From NCBI RefSeq assembly GCF_003207825.1, contig NZ_NKTY01000001.1, forward strand, positions 124,001-188,000: a stretch of 64,000 bases of DNA, given 5' to 3'. Positions within the stretch are counted from its first letter, which is position 1; the number at the start of each line of letters is the position of its first letter. The stretch is from Komagataeibacter saccharivorans (GTDB taxonomy: Bacteria; Pseudomonadota; Alphaproteobacteria; Acetobacterales; Acetobacteraceae). The position numbers and the translations under genes are program-made. The notes under the pieces are model-generated. The model saw only the letters and a program-made list of their open reading frames with translations, did no database searches and was not told the origin of the DNA. Shown here in pieces: positions 8,867 through 17,694 of the stretch.

Positions 8867-8949
8867 GTCTGTCCTCCACGCCTGCGCTACATGATGGGCC
8901 CCGGGCCATGGATGATGGTCCCGACCGCCTTGTGTGCTAGTGTGTACCA

Positions 8950-9714
8950 ATGCCATCCAACATGCACATCGCCGCAAGCTTCTATGCGTCCCGCCGGGGG
9001 CGGGTGACCGCACGCCTGCTGGCGCAGCGCATGGCTGCCTTCTGGCCTGAAAAGCCGTTTGGGCATACGCTTGGCCTTGGCTACGCCCTGCCCTTCCTCC
9101 CGTTATGGGACGGGGCGGAAACCCCGTGCATTTCCGCCCGGCTGGACACGCATGTAACGCGCGATGCGCCACCGTGGCATGGACGGGACTGCATCGCCAA
9201 TGGCACGCACCTGCCGTTTGATGACCTGAAATTCGACCGTATCGTGCTGATCCACGCGCTGGAAGTCAGCGAGGACAAGGGCAGCCTGCTGCGGCAGGTA
9301 TGGAAGATACTCAAGGATGACGGCAGGCTGCTGCTGGTTGTCCCCAACCGGGCAGGGTTGTGGGCGCATGCGGATAACTCCCCTTTCGGGCAGGGCACGC
9401 CGTTTTCGCGCCGCCAGATCAGCCGATGGCTGGGGGATGCCTGCTTCCGTGCGGAGCGTCATGAAGACGCGCTGTATATCCCCCCTGCCGGTCCGTGCCC
9501 GGCGGCACCCGCGCGCATGATCGAATGGACGGGCCGCAACCTGTTTCCCCGTCTGGGCGGGGTGTGCATGATAGAAGCCGTAAAGGACATCTACGCAGGT
9601 ATTCCCGCCCGCCCCTTAAGCCTTGTGCCCGCGGGGCTTATGGGGCGGGCGGCGGGTGTCTTTTCCCGGCTTCCCACATCGCGCCCGCCGCCCGGTGATG
9701 CGCAGAATACTTGA
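8950..9714 (+). CDS. Class I SAM-dependent methyltransferase-like protein
   Basis: 254 residues. Methyltransferase_11-type features: [20 protein letters not shown] (motif IV region) and [20 protein letters not shown] (post-motif II), then [20 protein letters not shown]. Motif I is atypical: [16 protein letters not shown] stands where G-x-G-x-G is expected. A hydrophobic C-terminal half includes [20 protein letters not shown]. Substrate unknown. Homologues next to gloB are common in alphaproteobacteria (from memory). It shares an 83-bp divergent intergenic region with gloB. Confidence 0.8.
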   Translation: MPSNMHIAASFYASRRGRVTARLLAQRMAAFWPEKPFGHTLGLGYALPFLPLWDGAETPCISARLDTHVTRDAPPWHGRDCIANGTHLPFDDLKFDRIVLIHALEVSEDKGSLLRQVWKILKDDGRLLLVVPNRAGLWAHADNSPFGQGTPFSRRQISRWLGDACFRAERHEDALYIPPAGPCPAAPARMIEWTGRNLFPRLGGVCMIEAVKDIYAGIPARPLSLVPAGLMGRAAGVFSRLPTSRPPPGDAQNT

Positions 9715-9748
9715 CCAATTTTACCGGAATCTTCATGAACATGGTCCC

Positions 9749-10426
9749 ATGTCGCTGATTCAATCCCTCAAGCTCGTGATCGCCCCGCCGCACCCGGCCG
9801 CGCGTCCCTTCCTCCTCGCCTCCGGGGCGGGGGCTGTCATCGGTCGGCTGCTGCCGTTCCGGGCCACGAAATGGCTGGGCACGGCCAGCGGGCTGTTCTT
9901 TGGCTTCTGCCTGTATTTCTTCCGTGACCCCGAGCGCGTCACCCCGGCCGAGCCGAACGTGGCCGTCGCCCCTGCGGACGGGCATATCGTCTCGATCGAA
10001 AAAGTGGCCCCGCCGCCGGAACTGGAGATGGGCGACACCCCGGTATGGCGCATTGCCACGTTCCTGTCGGTTCTGGACGTGCATGTGAACCGCATGCCGG
10101 TCGCGGGCACGGTGACGCGCATTTCCTACCATGCGGGGCAGTTCCTGAACGCCAGCCTCGACAAGGCATCGGAACTCAATGAACGCAACGCCCTGCGCCT
10201 GACGCTCAATGACGGGCGGCAGGTTGCGGTGGTGCAGATCGCGGGGCTGATCGCGCGCCGTATCCTGTGTGATGCGGAAGAAGGCATGCAGTATGAAACC
10301 GGCGAGCGGTTCGGCCTGATCCGCTTCGGCTCCCGCACCGACCTGTACCTGCCCGCTGATGTGACCCCGCTTGTGGAAGTCGGGCAGACGATGATTGGTG
10401 GCGAAACCGTAATGGCGCGGCTCTGA
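9749..10426 (+). CDS. psd: Phosphatidylserine decarboxylase proenzyme
   Basis: Decarboxylates phosphatidylserine to phosphatidylethanolamine; a pyruvoyl enzyme that cleaves itself. 225 residues, the short Psd type. Visible features: [12 protein letters not shown] near the N-terminus, a hydrophobic stretch about 38-55, [37 protein letters not shown] and the cleavage site [11 protein letters not shown], where the Ser after Gly becomes the pyruvoyl group. Start chosen at MSLIQSLK; an upstream ATG at 9698 would overlap the methyltransferase gene by 17 bases and add 17 residues. It is followed 6 bp later by pssA, which makes its substrate. Confidence 0.93.
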   Translation: MSLIQSLKLVIAPPHPAARPFLLASGAGAVIGRLLPFRATKWLGTASGLFFGFCLYFFRDPERVTPAEPNVAVAPADGHIVSIEKVAPPPELEMGDTPVWRIATFLSVLDVHVNRMPVAGTVTRISYHAGQFLNASLDKASELNERNALRLTLNDGRQVAVVQIAGLIARRILCDAEEGMQYETGERFGLIRFGSRTDLYLPADVTPLVEVGQTMIGGETVMARL

Positions 10427-10432
10427 CCCGGC

Positions 10433-11302
10433 ATGGCCGCGCCTTCCAACCAGCCTGCACGCCGCATCCGACGGTTGAAGAAACGCCCCCATCCGCGCCC
10501 ACGCGTGCGGGGGCTTTCATTCAACCGGATGATCCCCAACCTGCTGACAATGCTGGGCCTGTGCGCGGGCCTGACGGGCATGCGATTCGGACTTGAAGGC
10601 CGTTTCGGCAACGCTGCCGCCGCCCTGCTGATCGCCGCGTGCATCGACGGGCTGGACGGGCGCATCGCCCGCCTGCTGCGGGGGACCAGCCGCTTCGGGG
10701 CCGAATTCGACAGCCTGTCCGATTTCCTGTGTTTTGGCGTGGCCCCCGCGTTCGTGCTCTACCTATGGGCGCTGCATGAAGGGGGGCGGTTTGGCTACAT
10801 CCCGTGCATCATGTTCACGGTGTGCATGGCGCTGCGGCTGGCACGGTTCAACGCCAGTCTGGATGACGACGCCGACAAGCCGAAATACGCCAGCAATTTC
10901 TTTACCGGCGTGCCTGCCCCCGCTGGCGCGGGCCTTGCGCTGTTCCCGCTTTTCCTGGGGCTGGAAGCACAGCACCTGCACTGGGACTGGCTGTACAATT
11001 TCACCCGTGATCCGCTGCTGCCTGCGCTGACGTTAAGCGGCACGGCGTTCCTGCTGGTTTCCACCCTGCCGGTATGGTCCTTCAAGAACTTCAAGGTCCC
11101 ATCGCCCATGATCCTGCCCACCATGCTGGGCACGGGGGCCTATGCCGCCATTCTGGTGGCCGAACCATGGGGCGCGCTGGCTGCGGCGGGCATCATCTAC
11201 ATCCTGCTGCTACCGATGAGCCGCATGAGCTTCCACCGCCTGCGCCGTGAAGCCGATGCCCTGCAGGAAAGCGACGAACCGGCACCATCAACGCCAGCCT
11301 GA
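10433..11302 (+). CDS. pssA: CDP-diacylglycerol-serine O-phosphatidyltransferase
   Basis: Makes phosphatidylserine from CDP-diacylglycerol and serine; the product feeds Psd encoded just upstream. 289 residues. The CDP-alcohol phosphotransferase motif is complete (DGRIARLLRGTSRFGAEFDS, then LSD), matching DG-x2-AR-x8-G-x3-D-x3-D. About eight hydrophobic segments follow. The N-terminal 30 residues are strongly basic (RRIRRLKKRPHPRPRVRG). 6-bp spacing to psd indicates co-transcription. Very sure. Confidence 0.95.
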   Translation: MAAPSNQPARRIRRLKKRPHPRPRVRGLSFNRMIPNLLTMLGLCAGLTGMRFGLEGRFGNAAAALLIAACIDGLDGRIARLLRGTSRFGAEFDSLSDFLCFGVAPAFVLYLWALHEGGRFGYIPCIMFTVCMALRLARFNASLDDDADKPKYASNFFTGVPAPAGAGLALFPLFLGLEAQHLHWDWLYNFTRDPLLPALTLSGTAFLLVSTLPVWSFKNFKVPSPMILPTMLGTGAYAAILVAEPWGALAAAGIIYILLLPMSRMSFHRLRREADALQESDEPAPSTPA

Positions 11303-11354
11303 ACAGGGCTGCCGCCCTGCGGATACGATAAAACAGACGGGCCGTAAGAACCCG

Positions 11355-11807
11355 CTATACGGTCCCCGCCTGTTCTCCTGACGTATGCCAGTCCACAAGA
11401 GCACGCAGTATTTCAGCAGGCGATGGCGGACAGCCCGGCAGCAGCAGGCTGGTATGGGCATGCCGCGCCACGCCACCCAGCACGGCATAATTCGGCGGAA
11501 ACAGGCCCCCATCCACCGCACAGTCACCCACGGCGGCAAGGCTGCGAGGACCGGGCATGGCCTGCCATGCCTGCTCCACGACCGGAGCCATACTGACCGT
11601 AAGACTGCCCGTTACCAGCAGCAGGGCGGCCTGCCGGGGGGTGGGCACAAAACGGATGGCGGCACGTGCCGCGACCAGCGCCCGCGACAGACTGCGCAGT
11701 TCCATCGCGCAACCGGTACAGCCCCCCGTTTCCATATGGAAAATATCCAGCGTCACCAGACGTGGCACCGCCACCCCATCGGGGCCGAACAGATGCAGGT
11801 ATGCCAT
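11355..11807 (-). CDS. HyfI/HycG/NuoB-like iron-sulfur subunit
   Basis: 150 residues; resembles the small subunit of group 4 hydrogenases and NuoB. The four cysteines for the proximal [4Fe-4S] cluster are kept: CTGC near 31-34, GDC near 95 and PGCPPSP near 124. It begins LVTLDIFHMETGGCTGC, as hydrogenase small subunits do. Last gene of the six-gene Hyf-like operon, 10 bp after the large-subunit gene. With that partner lacking nickel ligands, the cluster probably serves another redox reaction or is structural. No ferredoxin-like subunit is encoded nearby. Confidence 0.8.
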   Translation of the reverse strand: MAYLHLFGPDGVAVPRLVTLDIFHMETGGCTGCAMELRSLSRALVAARAAIRFVPTPRQAALLLVTGSLTVSMAPVVEQAWQAMPGPRSLAAVGDCAVDGGLFPPNYAVLGGVARHAHTSLLLPGCPPSPAEILRALVDWHTSGEQAGTV

Positions 11808-11817
11808 TTCCGTCCTC

Positions 11818-13305
11818 CTACAGATCCGCCCCGGCTGCTGACAGGCCGAGGGAGGTCACGATCAGTCCCACATCATCGTATGTGGCACCCCGCAGGATGT
11901 CAGGCAGCGCCTGTATCCGCGCCAGCGATGGATCGCCACACCACCATGCGGCAATCCGCCCCCCTTCCAGACGGACCCAGTGCCAGACCGGCCCGCTCGG
12001 TCCCTCCGCATGGCCTATGCCTTCGCCCGTTCCATCACTGAATGATGGAATGGATGCAGGCATGACGGTTTCATGGGCTGCGGACAGGCGCTGCACGCCC
12101 AACCCGATTTCATGCAGGCGGATGGCAAGCCGGGCGGTAACATCGCCCATGCCCTCCCCCACATCACCGACCCGATGTGTCCGATAGCCGGGCAGGGAAG
12201 GACGTGGTTCGTATTCGATACCGCTGGCCTGCCCCACGCATCCCATGATCCCCCACCGCCGGGCATGATCGGCTGACAGGATGCCAAGATCACGCCCCTG
12301 CATCGCAAGCCCGCGTGGACGCCGGAAAAGCCGCCGCAATTCCGCACGGCCGGTCTGTAACGCCCGTATCATTTCCTCTGCCGGGGACAGATCGTACGGA
12401 GGAACCGCCCTGCCCGGCAGCAGCCGGTCAAGCAGCAGGCGGCGGCCATACTGCGCCCGACAGGTCTCACGCACATATTCCAGCAATTCCCCGGCAAGAC
12501 TGGCGAAACGCACATCCCCCACCCGCTCGGCCGCCTGCATCAGACAGTCCAGATGGGTAGCGATACGTTCCACTTCCCCCAGCACGACGCCCGCAGCACT
12601 GATCCCGTCCATCGCAGTCCCGGTGACTGCGGCAAGGGCACGGAAAAAAGCCAGTTGATGGGCCATGGTCGCCGTCGCATCAATCCGGGCGGCCAGTTGC
12701 GCCGCCTGCGCTGGCGCAAGTCCCCGCATACGCGCGCACAATCCTCGATGGGCGTATCCCATGCGGGTCGTAACCTGCGTGATACGTTCCCCCGGCGTGC
12801 CGAGGCGAAGGTGAAAGGGCGAATCAAAGCCCCCATCCGCCGGTCCATAGCCCAGCACGACACCCCCGGCCTGTTGCAGGGCTATGTCATCGGTAAACTC
12901 CTCCCCATCCGGCGCGGCAGAAGCAGGCGGCGGACGATCGCGCAGGGGCCATGTAACGGGCCAGCGTCCCTGATCCAGCCAGGGGACGTCATCATGGCTT
13001 CCCATGGCCGCGATTCCCCAAAGATCATGGATAATACGTTCATGCGCCGCCGCCCCGGCCCGCATGGGAGACAGGGCCTGATAACGTCCATCCGTCACCG
13101 CCACGCTCGCGATCAGCGACGCTTCCCCATCCATGAACAGGGCATGCACCTGCACGCCATCCGCCCACAACCCCAGTAGCGGCATGGTTGTGCGGGACAG
13201 GGCATGGGCCATATCCAACCACCGGTCGGGCGTCAGCACGAAACGCGCGGCACAGGTAGTGCGCCCACCCGTACGGATCAGGGCTGCTGCATCATCCCCG
13301 TTCAC
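11818..13305 (-). CDS. HyfG/HycE-like large subunit without nickel ligands
   Basis: 495 residues. N-terminal NuoC-like domain (about 20-125; HERIIHDLWGIAAMG, RWPVTWPLRD), then a NuoD/HycE-like domain (GGFDSPFHLRLGTPGERI, RMGYAHRGLCARMRG, GEVERIATHLDCLMQAAERV, AGADL at the end). Catalytic [NiFe] subunits hold nickel with two CxxC pairs; here the first position reads RIDATATMAHQLAF, and near the C-terminus only CGDPSLARI is found. There is no CxxC anywhere in the protein. It is therefore not expected to be a hydrogenase; Ehr-type or complex I-like relatives also lack these residues. Start is GTG overlapping the upstream stop (GTGA). Confidence 0.8.
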   Translation of the reverse strand: MNGDDAAALIRTGGRTTCAARFVLTPDRWLDMAHALSRTTMPLLGLWADGVQVHALFMDGEASLIASVAVTDGRYQALSPMRAGAAAHERIIHDLWGIAAMGSHDDVPWLDQGRWPVTWPLRDRPPPASAAPDGEEFTDDIALQQAGGVVLGYGPADGGFDSPFHLRLGTPGERITQVTTRMGYAHRGLCARMRGLAPAQAAQLAARIDATATMAHQLAFFRALAAVTGTAMDGISAAGVVLGEVERIATHLDCLMQAAERVGDVRFASLAGELLEYVRETCRAQYGRRLLLDRLLPGRAVPPYDLSPAEEMIRALQTGRAELRRLFRRPRGLAMQGRDLGILSADHARRWGIMGCVGQASGIEYEPRPSLPGYRTHRVGDVGEGMGDVTARLAIRLHEIGLGVQRLSAAHETVMPASIPSFSDGTGEGIGHAEGPSGPVWHWVRLEGGRIAAWWCGDPSLARIQALPDILRGATYDDVGLIVTSLGLSAAGADL

Positions 13306-14363
13306 GGCTGGATCATGCCCTGACGCACCACCATGCCCAGTACCACACACCCCATCAGCAGCAGGAAGGGCACTTCCGCCCGCCCGACCGGAACTGACGA
13401 TCCCTGCCGCGCAAACATGGGCCATAAAGATATCCCCGCCAGTACGGCAACCCACACGGCATGACCCATTTCCGCCACCAGTACAAGAACCAGCGCCATA
13501 CCCGGCAGGAATGGTGGCCAGAACAGCATGGTGCCGCGCCTTTCCGCCTCAATCTGCGGTGACGAATCATCGGGAAGCAGGCAGGCCAGTGCAAGCATGC
13601 TGGCTGCAAGGGGAATGGAGGATGCCGCGCCAGGCAAGCCAGCGGCCAGCACCGCCCATGCCGTCCAGTCCGGCGTAACTGATGCCCTGCCCGGTTGCGG
13701 CAGGCAATTCCACAGCAGGCCGGTCAGCCCCATGAATGTCAGCACCGGCTGTAATACGGGCCATGAAACGGCTGCCTGCGCCAGCACAGGCAGCACCGCG
13801 AGGGCATCCACATTCCACCCTGTTCGTCCTGTCCCCGGTCGAGACAGGAAACCACAGGCCATGAGCAGCCCACCCACCAGCAGAACCGCGCCCGCCTGAT
13901 CCTGTAGCGGCCCCCATGCCGCCTGCAACACGAACAGGCCCCCCTGCGCCATCATCAGTCCACCCAGCACGCTACGCAGCAGGTGCTGCCCCTGACGATC
14001 CAGCCCCCGGATCCCATGAGCCACGGCCAGTCGCAGAATCAATGAAGCCCCGACAAACACCCACAACAGGTCGCACCGCCCGAAAGCAAGGGCTAGCGCC
14101 GCATTGCCCGACGTAACGAAAGGCGGCACGGCACCCGACGCATCATGCCGGAAAACATGAATGCACAATGCCAGCGCCGGACATAACGCCATGATCGCGC
14201 GTGGCAGATCGGGCGCGATCACGCCGCCAACGCCCGCGCATAACCCAAGAAAAAGCACAGCCAGCAGACGCCGCAGGGGCGGTGAAGCACCCGCCCCCAG
14301 CAGGGCAGTCGTGGCCAGCGCCATCCATCCGGCCAGCAGGGCGATGTAAAGCCCCGATGTCAT
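13302..14363 (-). CDS. HyfF-position polytopic membrane protein
   Basis: 353 residues, about ten hydrophobic segments. Its place between HyfE-like and HyfG-like genes is where hyfF (about 526 residues, antiporter-like) stands in hydrogenase-4 operons, but it is much shorter. I do not see the membrane lysine and glutamate pattern of Mrp/NuoL/M/N antiporters; charged residues lie mostly in loops. It may be a reduced, non-pumping relative or an unrelated filler. The ATG overlaps the stop of the preceding gene and its own stop overlaps the next start, so it is made together with the rest. Confidence 0.65.
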   Translation of the reverse strand: MTSGLYIALLAGWMALATTALLGAGASPPLRRLLAVLFLGLCAGVGGVIAPDLPRAIMALCPALALCIHVFRHDASGAVPPFVTSGNAALALAFGRCDLLWVFVGASLILRLAVAHGIRGLDRQGQHLLRSVLGGLMMAQGGLFVLQAAWGPLQDQAGAVLLVGGLLMACGFLSRPGTGRTGWNVDALAVLPVLAQAAVSWPVLQPVLTFMGLTGLLWNCLPQPGRASVTPDWTAWAVLAAGLPGAASSIPLAASMLALACLLPDDSSPQIEAERRGTMLFWPPFLPGMALVLVLVAEMGHAVWVAVLAGISLWPMFARQGSSVPVGRAEVPFLLLMGCVVLGMVVRQGMIQP

Positions 14364-14905
14364 GGCTGCCCCCCACCATCACGGAAAAGATCGGCCATGA
14401 CCCAGTTCAGGCCGGCAGCGACCACCAATGCCTCAATGATGACCGGGATACTGTCTGCCTGCGCGCCCAGCAGCATCATGCCATCCACGGCACAGGCCAG
14501 ACCCGCGCACAGGGCCACCACCCCGCGTGTCACACACGCTGCCCAGACCCCGCATACAATGGCGGACAGACCGACCAGTCCCATAAGCCGCGCCATCACG
14601 TCCGCGGCCCCTTCGGACACGATCATCTGCGCCAGCACCGCAACGCATACAAGCCCACCCACCAGGCGGATACCACCCCGCCCATCGGGAACGGCGGGAG
14701 CCTGCCGCATCTGGATGGCCAGCACGCCAACCAGACCGGCGGCAACCAGCGCCAGCGGCACGACCATGCCGCCCTGTCCCCGCACCCAGCATGAAAAGCA
14801 GATGCACGCAGCCGTAAGCGCGGCATGCCACAACAGCGCGCCACCACCACCCGCCCCCCCGGAAACAGACAGGATCACAAGCATGCCCAGCAACAGTACC
14901 AGCAC
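14360..14905 (-). CDS. HyfE-like membrane subunit
   Basis: 181 residues from the chosen GTG. At least five hydrophobic segments. The C-terminal part (GVVALCAGLACAVDGMMLLG, then IPVIIEALVVAAGLNWVMAD) lines up by eye with E. coli HyfE, in which a short subunit related to NuoK ends with a similar conserved helix pair. The GTG is 2 bp after the stop of the HyfC-like gene and has GGGGATGGG upstream. A longer ATG start (about 14962) would overlap hyfC by 55 bases and give a less hydrophobic beginning. Function in the complex is inferred. Confidence 0.7.
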   Translation of the reverse strand: MLVLLLGMLVILSVSGGAGGGGALLWHAALTAACICFSCWVRGQGGMVVPLALVAAGLVGVLAIQMRQAPAVPDGRGGIRLVGGLVCVAVLAQMIVSEGAADVMARLMGLVGLSAIVCGVWAACVTRGVVALCAGLACAVDGMMLLGAQADSIPVIIEALVVAAGLNWVMADLFRDGGGQP

Positions 14906-14907
14906 GT

Positions 14908-15876
14908 TCAGCCCATCCCCCGCCCGGCGAAAAGCAGTACCCCCGCCATAAGGGCACATAACAGCGCCAGCCCTCCGCGTCGCGCCGCCTGCCGCCTGCC
15001 CGATACGATAAAGACCTGCATGGCCGCCACACAGCCACAGGCCACCAGCATATGCAGCATCCACAACCCCACCGCCGCAGCGATGGACACCACCAGCCAT
15101 GAGCGGGGCAGAATGTCCGGCTCCATGACACTTTCAGGCCAGACCAGATCACGCGCAAGCATCATCCATACAACCACCAGCAGATCCCGCGCATATTGGG
15201 CAACGGCGCGGTCAGGGCCTGCAAGATCCTCCACCATGATGGTGAACGGGCCGGAATCCGGGCCGCTGCTCTCCGTCACCCCCACCAGCAGCAGCGCACC
15301 GGCAACCAGCGCCAGCGGCACGCGGATGATGTTCATGTCCGCCACATGCGCCTGCCGCACCAGCCCGGCCAGCGTGCCATCGGGCAGGCACATGCCCAGC
15401 ACGGCACAGGCAAGCAGCAGCACGGGCTGGATCATGATCCCTCTTACCGCCGTGCGCAGCCCCGCCTGTCCCGGTCGGGCCAGTCCTGCAGCAAGGGATA
15501 CGATCACCAGCGCCAGAAACCCCATTTCCAGCAGCCCACCGACAGCCAGCAGATCGGACAGGTCCCCACCGGGCATGCCAAGGGTAAAGGAAGGCACGAG
15601 CAGGGCCGCCCCCAGCCCCGCCGCCAGCGCCACCCACGGCGCAACCGCCGTAATCTGCGCACCGGCAGCCGAACGCACACCCGGCTGCCGCCATGCCCGG
15701 CGTAACAGCCGCCAGTAAGATGCAGGGTCCGGCAGGCTGCGTGCGCCATCCATGGTCGCCATCATCCAGCGCAGCAGGCCGATCCATAACGGCACCGTCA
15801 CCACGACCAGCGCCGTATGACAGGCCAGCAGCAGCAGTGACTGCATCCGTGCCAGCAGAACAAGGGAGAGCGTCAC
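14908..15876 (-). CDS. HyfC/NuoH-like membrane subunit
   Basis: 322 residues, about eight TM segments. NuoH/HyfC family traits: RWMMATMDGARSLPDPASYW after TM1 (the R-x-x-x-R-x-G-P-x-x-Q-x loop, degenerate here), YWRLLRRAWRQ, and VGVTESSGPDSGPFTIMVED, where active family members have an acidic E-x-x-x-x-P-F-D loop. The acidic residues of that loop are partly kept (E, D, E, D). GTG start, 6 bp after the HyfB-like stop. It would form the junction between the soluble and membrane arms. Confidence 0.75.
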   Translation of the reverse strand: MTLSLVLLARMQSLLLLACHTALVVVTVPLWIGLLRWMMATMDGARSLPDPASYWRLLRRAWRQPGVRSAAGAQITAVAPWVALAAGLGAALLVPSFTLGMPGGDLSDLLAVGGLLEMGFLALVIVSLAAGLARPGQAGLRTAVRGIMIQPVLLLACAVLGMCLPDGTLAGLVRQAHVADMNIIRVPLALVAGALLLVGVTESSGPDSGPFTIMVEDLAGPDRAVAQYARDLLVVVWMMLARDLVWPESVMEPDILPRSWLVVSIAAAVGLWMLHMLVACGCVAAMQVFIVSGRRQAARRGGLALLCALMAGVLLFAGRGMG

Positions 15877-15882
15877 CGCCGC

Positions 15883-17658
15883 CTATCCATGCCACGCAAT
15901 AAATATCAGCCCACCCATACACAGGGCGACCATCATCACCGGCCCATAAACTGCACTTTCACGCCACGGTCTCGACAGACGCCGCGTGCCCTTGCACACC
16001 GTCTGCCGGATGTGCCGCCGTAATCGCGCGTAATCGTACATATCCGCCCGCCGCCGTGTCAGCCCCGTCATCATGTCCAGCACGATACGGGCTGGATTAC
16101 CCGGCCCTGCCTGTGTCAGCGGATCACCAAAGACCATCCATGGCGGCACGGCGGGAGCGCCCTGCTGCCAGCCCGCCACCTGCCGCGCCGGACGGGGGAC
16201 GGCAAGACGCCGCAATACCGCTACACACCCGCCCCCAGCAGCCACAAGCAGGCATAACCGCCCCGGATGAAGGATGGCGGCCCCATCTGGCGACAGCAGC
16301 CCGACCTCCGCCAGAACGGGCCATCCCGATCCATGCGCCGGATGGCCAGCGCCTTCCATCAGTCCCAGCCAGTATTCGGGCCAGATGGAAACCACAATGA
16401 CCGGCAGCACCGCCAGCACGACCGGCCACAACGCACGCCCGCGCGGATCACTTGCGCCCGCGCAGCGCGGCGTACGGGGACGCCCGCACAGCATGACCGC
16501 AACCATACGGATAAGGGCGAGCATGCGGACAGCCCACCCCACCCCGAGTGCCAGAAGGGCCAGCAGCAGCGGTATGGTCCCGGCCAGCCCGCCGCCATGC
16601 GGCATGGCTGCCAGCAGGCGCAACAGCATCCAGACAACGGAAAAACCGATAAGGGGCGGCAGGCCGCTTTCCGCCAGCAGGCCGATGGCGCACAGCAGCG
16701 AAAGACGGGGCATGAGTACGCCCAGCCCCCCCAGACGGAGCAGTACGAGCGGCCCCGCCTCCCGCTCCATAACAGTAACGACCCGCGCCATGAACGCCCA
16801 TGTCAGCATCATGCCCGCGACCAGCATGAATGTCCGGCTGGCACAGGCCGTCATGGCAGGCAGGTCATCAGCCTGCGCCAGACGCGTAAGACCCGCAATG
16901 ACAATGACCAGCGCCCCGGTCCCGCCAAGAAGCCCCGCGAGAACCCTGCGCCCGTCGCCTGCGCACAGCGCCCGCCACGAAGCCGTGCCATACAGCAGGC
17001 ACCCCGCAACGATCAGCATGCCGCCCCAGCGCGTATCCGCCACCATGCCCCCGGCAGGCAGATGCAGCCACAGCGCCATGCCCGCGATCAGGGCCGCCAT
17101 GTCCATCATGTGAAAAGGACGTATCGCGCGGGCCGCTACACGCGGGGAAAAAGAAAGGCCGAGCAGTCCCCTCGTGGCGATCCAGCACAGGCCGGGCAGC
17201 AGGAAGTCCATTCGACCGGCCCATGCCGTCCCCGCCGCCAGAAGCAGCAGGGCGACCCTGTCGGGTGCATGCTGTACCCGCTGTGGTGGGGCATGCGGGC
17301 TGTTATCGCACACCCACAGCACCCATCCCGCCCCGATGCACGACGGCACGGGGCCGCCTGTTATCGCAAGTGCCGCCCCGGCGCAGGCGGCAAGGTCATA
17401 CCGACCACAGGCCACCATCCCCGCCACGGCCAGCGGCACAAGCAGGGCGACCGATCCGGTGCCTGCGAAAAAGCCAGATCCCGGCGCAACCCCACCCGGC
17501 AGCGCCACACCCAGACAGACAAGGAGAGCCAGCAGACAGACTGCCGCCCACCCCGCCCGGATGAAGGGAACCATCCCGTCCGCCTGCCGTGACCAGCAGG
17601 CCAGAAGGACCGAAGCCAGCCCGACCGACAGCAGGAGTGCAACGAGCAGAACAGGAAT
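15883..17658 (-). CDS. HyfB-like membrane subunit, probable ATT start
   Basis: 591 residues from ATT 17658, or 563 from ATG 17574. Similarity to HyfB is clearest in the C-terminal half: LLAESGLPPLIGFSVVW matches the ALPPLNGF region, and RMVAVMLCGRPRTPR matches KMYGICFCGAPR. The usual membrane lysine and glutamate of the antiporter core are not evident. The ATG start would cut off the first TM helix (VLLVALLLSVGLASVLLACW), which HyfB proteins have. The only initiator before it after the in-frame stop is ATT, with AAGGGGA seven bases upstream. First gene of the Hyf-like set, 36 bp after the aldo/keto reductase. Confidence 0.7.
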   Translation of the reverse strand: MPVLLVALLLSVGLASVLLACWSRQADGMVPFIRAGWAAVCLLALLVCLGVALPGGVAPGSGFFAGTGSVALLVPLAVAGMVACGRYDLAACAGAALAITGGPVPSCIGAGWVLWVCDNSPHAPPQRVQHAPDRVALLLLAAGTAWAGRMDFLLPGLCWIATRGLLGLSFSPRVAARAIRPFHMMDMAALIAGMALWLHLPAGGMVADTRWGGMLIVAGCLLYGTASWRALCAGDGRRVLAGLLGGTGALVIVIAGLTRLAQADDLPAMTACASRTFMLVAGMMLTWAFMARVVTVMEREAGPLVLLRLGGLGVLMPRLSLLCAIGLLAESGLPPLIGFSVVWMLLRLLAAMPHGGGLAGTIPLLLALLALGVGWAVRMLALIRMVAVMLCGRPRTPRCAGASDPRGRALWPVVLAVLPVIVVSIWPEYWLGLMEGAGHPAHGSGWPVLAEVGLLSPDGAAILHPGRLCLLVAAGGGCVAVLRRLAVPRPARQVAGWQQGAPAVPPWMVFGDPLTQAGPGNPARIVLDMMTGLTRRRADMYDYARLRRHIRQTVCKGTRRLSRPWRESAVYGPVMMVALCMGGLIFIAWHG

Positions 17659-17694
17659 GGTGGCGTCCCCTTGAAACGCCCCGAAACGGGCGGG

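Noticed and set aside
11302-11320. Short hairpin CAGGGC-TGCC-GCCCTG after pssA as a terminator
   Set aside because: Only six base pairs and no T-run; cannot be told from chance in GC-rich DNA.
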